Below are positions 6,086 to 7,825 of a stretch of DNA of 7,825 bases, piece after piece. This DNA comes from an uncultured Mogibacterium sp. (GTDB taxonomy: Bacteria; Bacillota_A; Clostridia; Peptostreptococcales; Anaerovoracaceae): NCBI RefSeq assembly GCF_938039775.1, contig NZ_CALHTQ010000163.1, positions 1-7,825 of the forward strand, read 5' to 3'. The notes beneath the pieces are model-generated. The model was not told the origin of the DNA, made no database searches, and saw only the letters and a list, made by a program, of their open reading frames with translations. The translations under genes were made by a program, and so were the position numbers. Numbering within the stretch: the stretch's first letter is position 1; each line of letters opens with the position of its first letter.

Positions 6086-6114
6086 TTGACATTACAGGGA
6101 TTTAGTTTTATTCT
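6086..6114 (+). promoter_or_regulatory. Promoter of the second DUF975 gene
   Basis: TTGACA (6086-6091), a 17-base spacer and TATTCT (6109-6114). Hexamers, spacing and the 3' half of the spacer match the promoter at 4928-4956. The leader is about 40 bases, as in the first copy. Confidence 0.85.
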
Positions 6115-6161
6115 AAATTGAATCGTCAATAAAAGAAGAAATTGAATTTAAGGAGAGTGTT

Positions 6162-6944
6162 ATGTATATAGATTCATTAGAAATCAAGTATAAGGTCAAG
6201 CTTAGACACAATTCAAATTATTGGGACAAGGTGCTAGTCGGAATAATATATAGAATGTTAGTTGGCGGCGGCTTAATAAGCCTAATTCATCGCTTTGAAA
6301 TGGTTACTACTGACTTCGGCAGAAATGGTTTCTTAGACTACTCATTTGAACAAGACCCGTTCTATACTAGTCTTCAGTCACTTCCACTTATCGGCATGAT
6401 GCTAGTAATACTTTTAATTCCAGTAATAAAAGTTTTTATAATTAATCCGCTTAATATCAGTATCAGATCATTCTTTCTACATAATGCAACAGGCGTTCCC
6501 GACGGGTTACACCTTGGAGATGGATTTAAGAGTAACCATCTTAATATTTCAAAGACTATGTTTATACGAAATATTAAGATTCTTTCCTGGTCACTTTTAT
6601 TTATTATCCCCGGCATAGTTAAGGCATATAAGTATAGGATGGTACCATATATTCTTGCCGAAAATCCAGATATGAACACTACTGAAGTCTTAAGGCTATC
6701 AGAGAATATGATGAATGGCAACAAAGAAAGAATGTTTAACTACGACTTGTCATTCATAGGTTGGTATATTGGAAACCTCGTCACATTTGGGTTAGTAGGA
6801 ATATATTATTATACTCCGTATAAACTAGCTTGCGACACTGAAGTTTACAGAGTAATTTCTGGGAAACTCGGTAGCGATGTGCTATTCGGCAGAAAACCAG
6901 TTGTTTACCCTGTTATCCACCAGATGAACAGAAAAATGCCTTAA
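6162..6944 (+). CDS. DUF975 family integral membrane protein, second tandem paralog
   Basis: A 260-residue membrane protein of the DUF975 family, clearly paralogous to the gene just upstream; function unknown. It shares the N-terminus MYI, then NYWDKVLVG (19-27), LHLGDGFK (116-123), IPGIVKAYKYRMVPYILAENP (149-169), the block YDLSFIGWYIGN (194-205) and TPYKLACDTEVYR (218-230). Hydrophobic segments lie at about 24-42, 75-97, 134-152 and 196-218. It stops soon after the last conserved block with a short basic end (QMNRKMP), without the low-complexity tail of its neighbour. AAGGAG (6150-6155) is 6 bases before the ATG. It is richer in A/T and uses ATA and TTA codons more than the DUF1015 gene. 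It has its own promoter and a strong terminator, so it forms a separate transcription unit, probably co-regulated with the first copy. Confidence 0.92.
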   Translation: MYIDSLEIKYKVKLRHNSNYWDKVLVGIIYRMLVGGGLISLIHRFEMVTTDFGRNGFLDYSFEQDPFYTSLQSLPLIGMMLVILLIPVIKVFIINPLNISIRSFFLHNATGVPDGLHLGDGFKSNHLNISKTMFIRNIKILSWSLLFIIPGIVKAYKYRMVPYILAENPDMNTTEVLRLSENMMNGNKERMFNYDLSFIGWYIGNLVTFGLVGIYYYTPYKLACDTEVYRVISGKLGSDVLFGRKPVVYPVIHQMNRKMP

Positions 6945-7102
6945 ATTAAACGTAACAAGAAGAGTCCCAAGCAGATGTAATCTACTTGGGACTTTTTTAT
7001 AATAATGATTATACTAATTGGCAAACTTAAAAGCGTTATTGCTACCAATATATAGGCTACGCGTGAAAGCCAGTTCAGCTCTTTCCATTTTTCTTTAAGC
7101 AT
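6941..7102 (-). CDS. Possible 53-residue single-pass membrane peptide
   Basis: A short open frame starts 16 bases after the stop of the galactokinase-like gene on the same strand. The N-terminus MLKEKWKELNWLSR is charged and amphipathic. One strongly hydrophobic stretch follows (about residues 16-35, including LPISIIIIIKK), then a second weakly hydrophobic end. A charged head before a membrane helix is protein-like. Against it, the ribosome binding site is weak (AAAGAG, about 9 bases off), and its 3' half overlaps the terminator of the opposite-strand DUF975 gene and the last bases of that gene. No family was recognised. It could equally be a chance frame in AT-rich DNA. Confidence 0.3.
   Translation of the reverse strand: MLKEKWKELNWLSRVAYILVAITLLSLPISIIIIIKKSQVDYICLGLFLLRLI
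6963..6998 (+). terminator. Intrinsic terminator of the second DUF975 gene
   Basis: AGTCCCAAG (6963-6971) pairs perfectly with CTTGGGACT (6985-6993). Inside it, AGAT pairs with ATCT around GTA. Six T residues run to 6998. It is strong in the plus direction; there is no comparable T-run on the minus strand. Confidence 0.92.
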
Positions 7103-7118
7103 ATTTAGACTCTTTTAG

Positions 7119-7825
7119 CTAAATCAACCTAAACTGCCTGGTCTTACTGAATTCATATATCTCAGATATCTCAGTTCCATTATCGTCACCGAAAATTTTC
7201 TGCATGGATTTAACATATGATTCTACTCTTCCTGCTACTGCAATGGCAGCAGATATTCCATGTCTGCCATCACCTATAATAGTAGTAGTACCGCTATCAT
7301 ATAGAAGCTCATCGCTCACCGCTGTTGCAATTGCAAGTTCTTCAAAGGTCGGGGATCCTGCAACTCCATAAGACTGAAGGTATTTGAATCTGGAATCACT
7401 TGCAGACTTAAATGTGTTTATAAATCTCTCGATATCATTAGTGATTATATAACTGCTAGCCTCTAACGTCCTGACGATTTCACCCATATAGCAGAACGCT
7501 CTAAGAAGCGCCCTATCACCGAGTTCATCCCTTATTTCTTCTGCATAGTCTATGAGAACATCATTATTGACATCTCTAAGCACTCTAGTTCCAATAATAC
7601 CTGCAACTTGTCTAAGCTCGTGGACGATATCCCCAAGTGCCGCGATATCCGTCCTCTCATTGAGAATTGCCTTTGGATACAGTTTCGTGAGTACCAACCG
7701 ATAATCTCTCGGTAGAACTTCTCCCAAGACTTTACTTGAAACAGGAAGTCCTGGTTTCTTGAAATCCGCAAAACTAAATCCGCCCATACAAGAAGCGAGC
7801 TGCCTTGCAGTCCCACTAGGTACGT
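7119..7825 (-). CDS. Galactokinase-like GHMP-family protein with altered catalytic motifs, C-terminal part (cut by right edge)
   Basis: The last 234 residues of a protein that resembles clostridial galactokinase-like GHMP kinases, which phosphorylate galactose or related sugars. The frame is open to the window edge, so the ATG at 7787 is internal and not the start. Counting from the first full codon, PSGTARQLASCMGGFSFADF (2-21) matches the galactokinase block PxGxMDQxASxxGGxxxxDF. Further matches are VLRDV (81-85), GDRALLRA (102-109), SRFKYLQ (144-150) and LAIATAVSDELL (163-174). Two key sites differ. The catalytic Asp of the MDQ motif is Arg7, and the GGGFxG loop near the C-terminus reads GDGRHG (184-189). 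Substrate phosphorylation by the normal mechanism is therefore doubtful. The N-terminal sugar-binding and GLSSSA motifs are outside the window. Family assignment rests on this alignment from memory. Confidence 0.68.
   Translation of the reverse strand, partial: VPSGTARQLASCMGGFSFADFKKPGLPVSSKVLGEVLPRDYRLVLTKLYPKAILNERTDIAALGDIVHELRQVAGIIGTRVLRDVNNDVLIDYAEEIRDELGDRALLRAFCYMGEIVRTLEASSYIITNDIERFINTFKSASDSRFKYLQSYGVAGSPTFEELAIATAVSDELLYDSGTTTIIGDGRHGISAAIAVAGRVESYVKSMQKIFGDDNGTEISEIYEFSKTRQFRLI

Noticed and set aside
7550..7816. 88-residue open frame starting near the right edge
   Set aside because: It is in a different frame from the galactokinase-like protein, whose conserved blocks cover the same bases.
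1..7825. CRISPR arrays, insertion sequences, phage genes or anti-phage systems
   Set aside because: No spaced direct repeats, transposase-like frames or defence-type domains were seen; the window holds ordinary chromosomal genes with normal promoters and terminators.

Overview
The window reads as chromosomal DNA of a low-to-moderate GC Gram-positive anaerobe, most likely a member of Clostridia (Bacillota). The grounds are AGGAG-type ribosome binding sites, a DUF975 membrane protein family typical of Bacillota, a Clostridia-style DUF1015 protein, a galactokinase-like protein whose surviving motifs resemble the clostridial type, and a metal-efflux operon in which the heavy-metal-binding domain is a separate small protein. 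No phage, insertion sequence, CRISPR array, tRNA or rRNA is visible. The genus cannot be fixed from this stretch.

Left part (1-1380, minus strand): a metal-resistance operon in the order ArsR/SmtB-type repressor, stand-alone CxxC metal-binding protein, P1B-type metal ATPase. The ATPase runs off the left edge just after the TGES motif of its actuator domain. A consensus promoter and a 9-4-9 inverted repeat holding the ArsR/SmtB core TGAA-N6-TTCA lie directly upstream. The likely circuit is metal-relieved repression of Zn/Cd/Pb efflux.

Middle (1381-4900): mnmA (tRNA 2-thiouridylase, plus strand) and an HD-domain phosphohydrolase-like gene (minus strand) converge on a shared, perfectly paired 13-bp hairpin terminator. 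After an AT-rich gap of about 320 bases comes a single-gene unit for a DUF1015 protein, ended by a long hairpin terminator.

Right part (4900-7825): two tandem paralogous DUF975 membrane proteins, each with its own promoter and terminator. The two promoters are nearly the same from -35 to -10, including an identical spacer segment, which points to duplication of the whole transcription unit and joint control. The first paralog has a long hydrophilic C-terminal tail that the second lacks. Converging on them from the right edge is the C-terminal part of a galactokinase-like GHMP protein. Both its catalytic Asp position and its third GHMP glycine motif are altered although the frame is open, so it is probably a pseudokinase or a kinase of changed function. 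This is the most unusual item in the window. A possible 53-residue single-pass membrane peptide follows it and overlaps the terminator of the opposite-strand gene.
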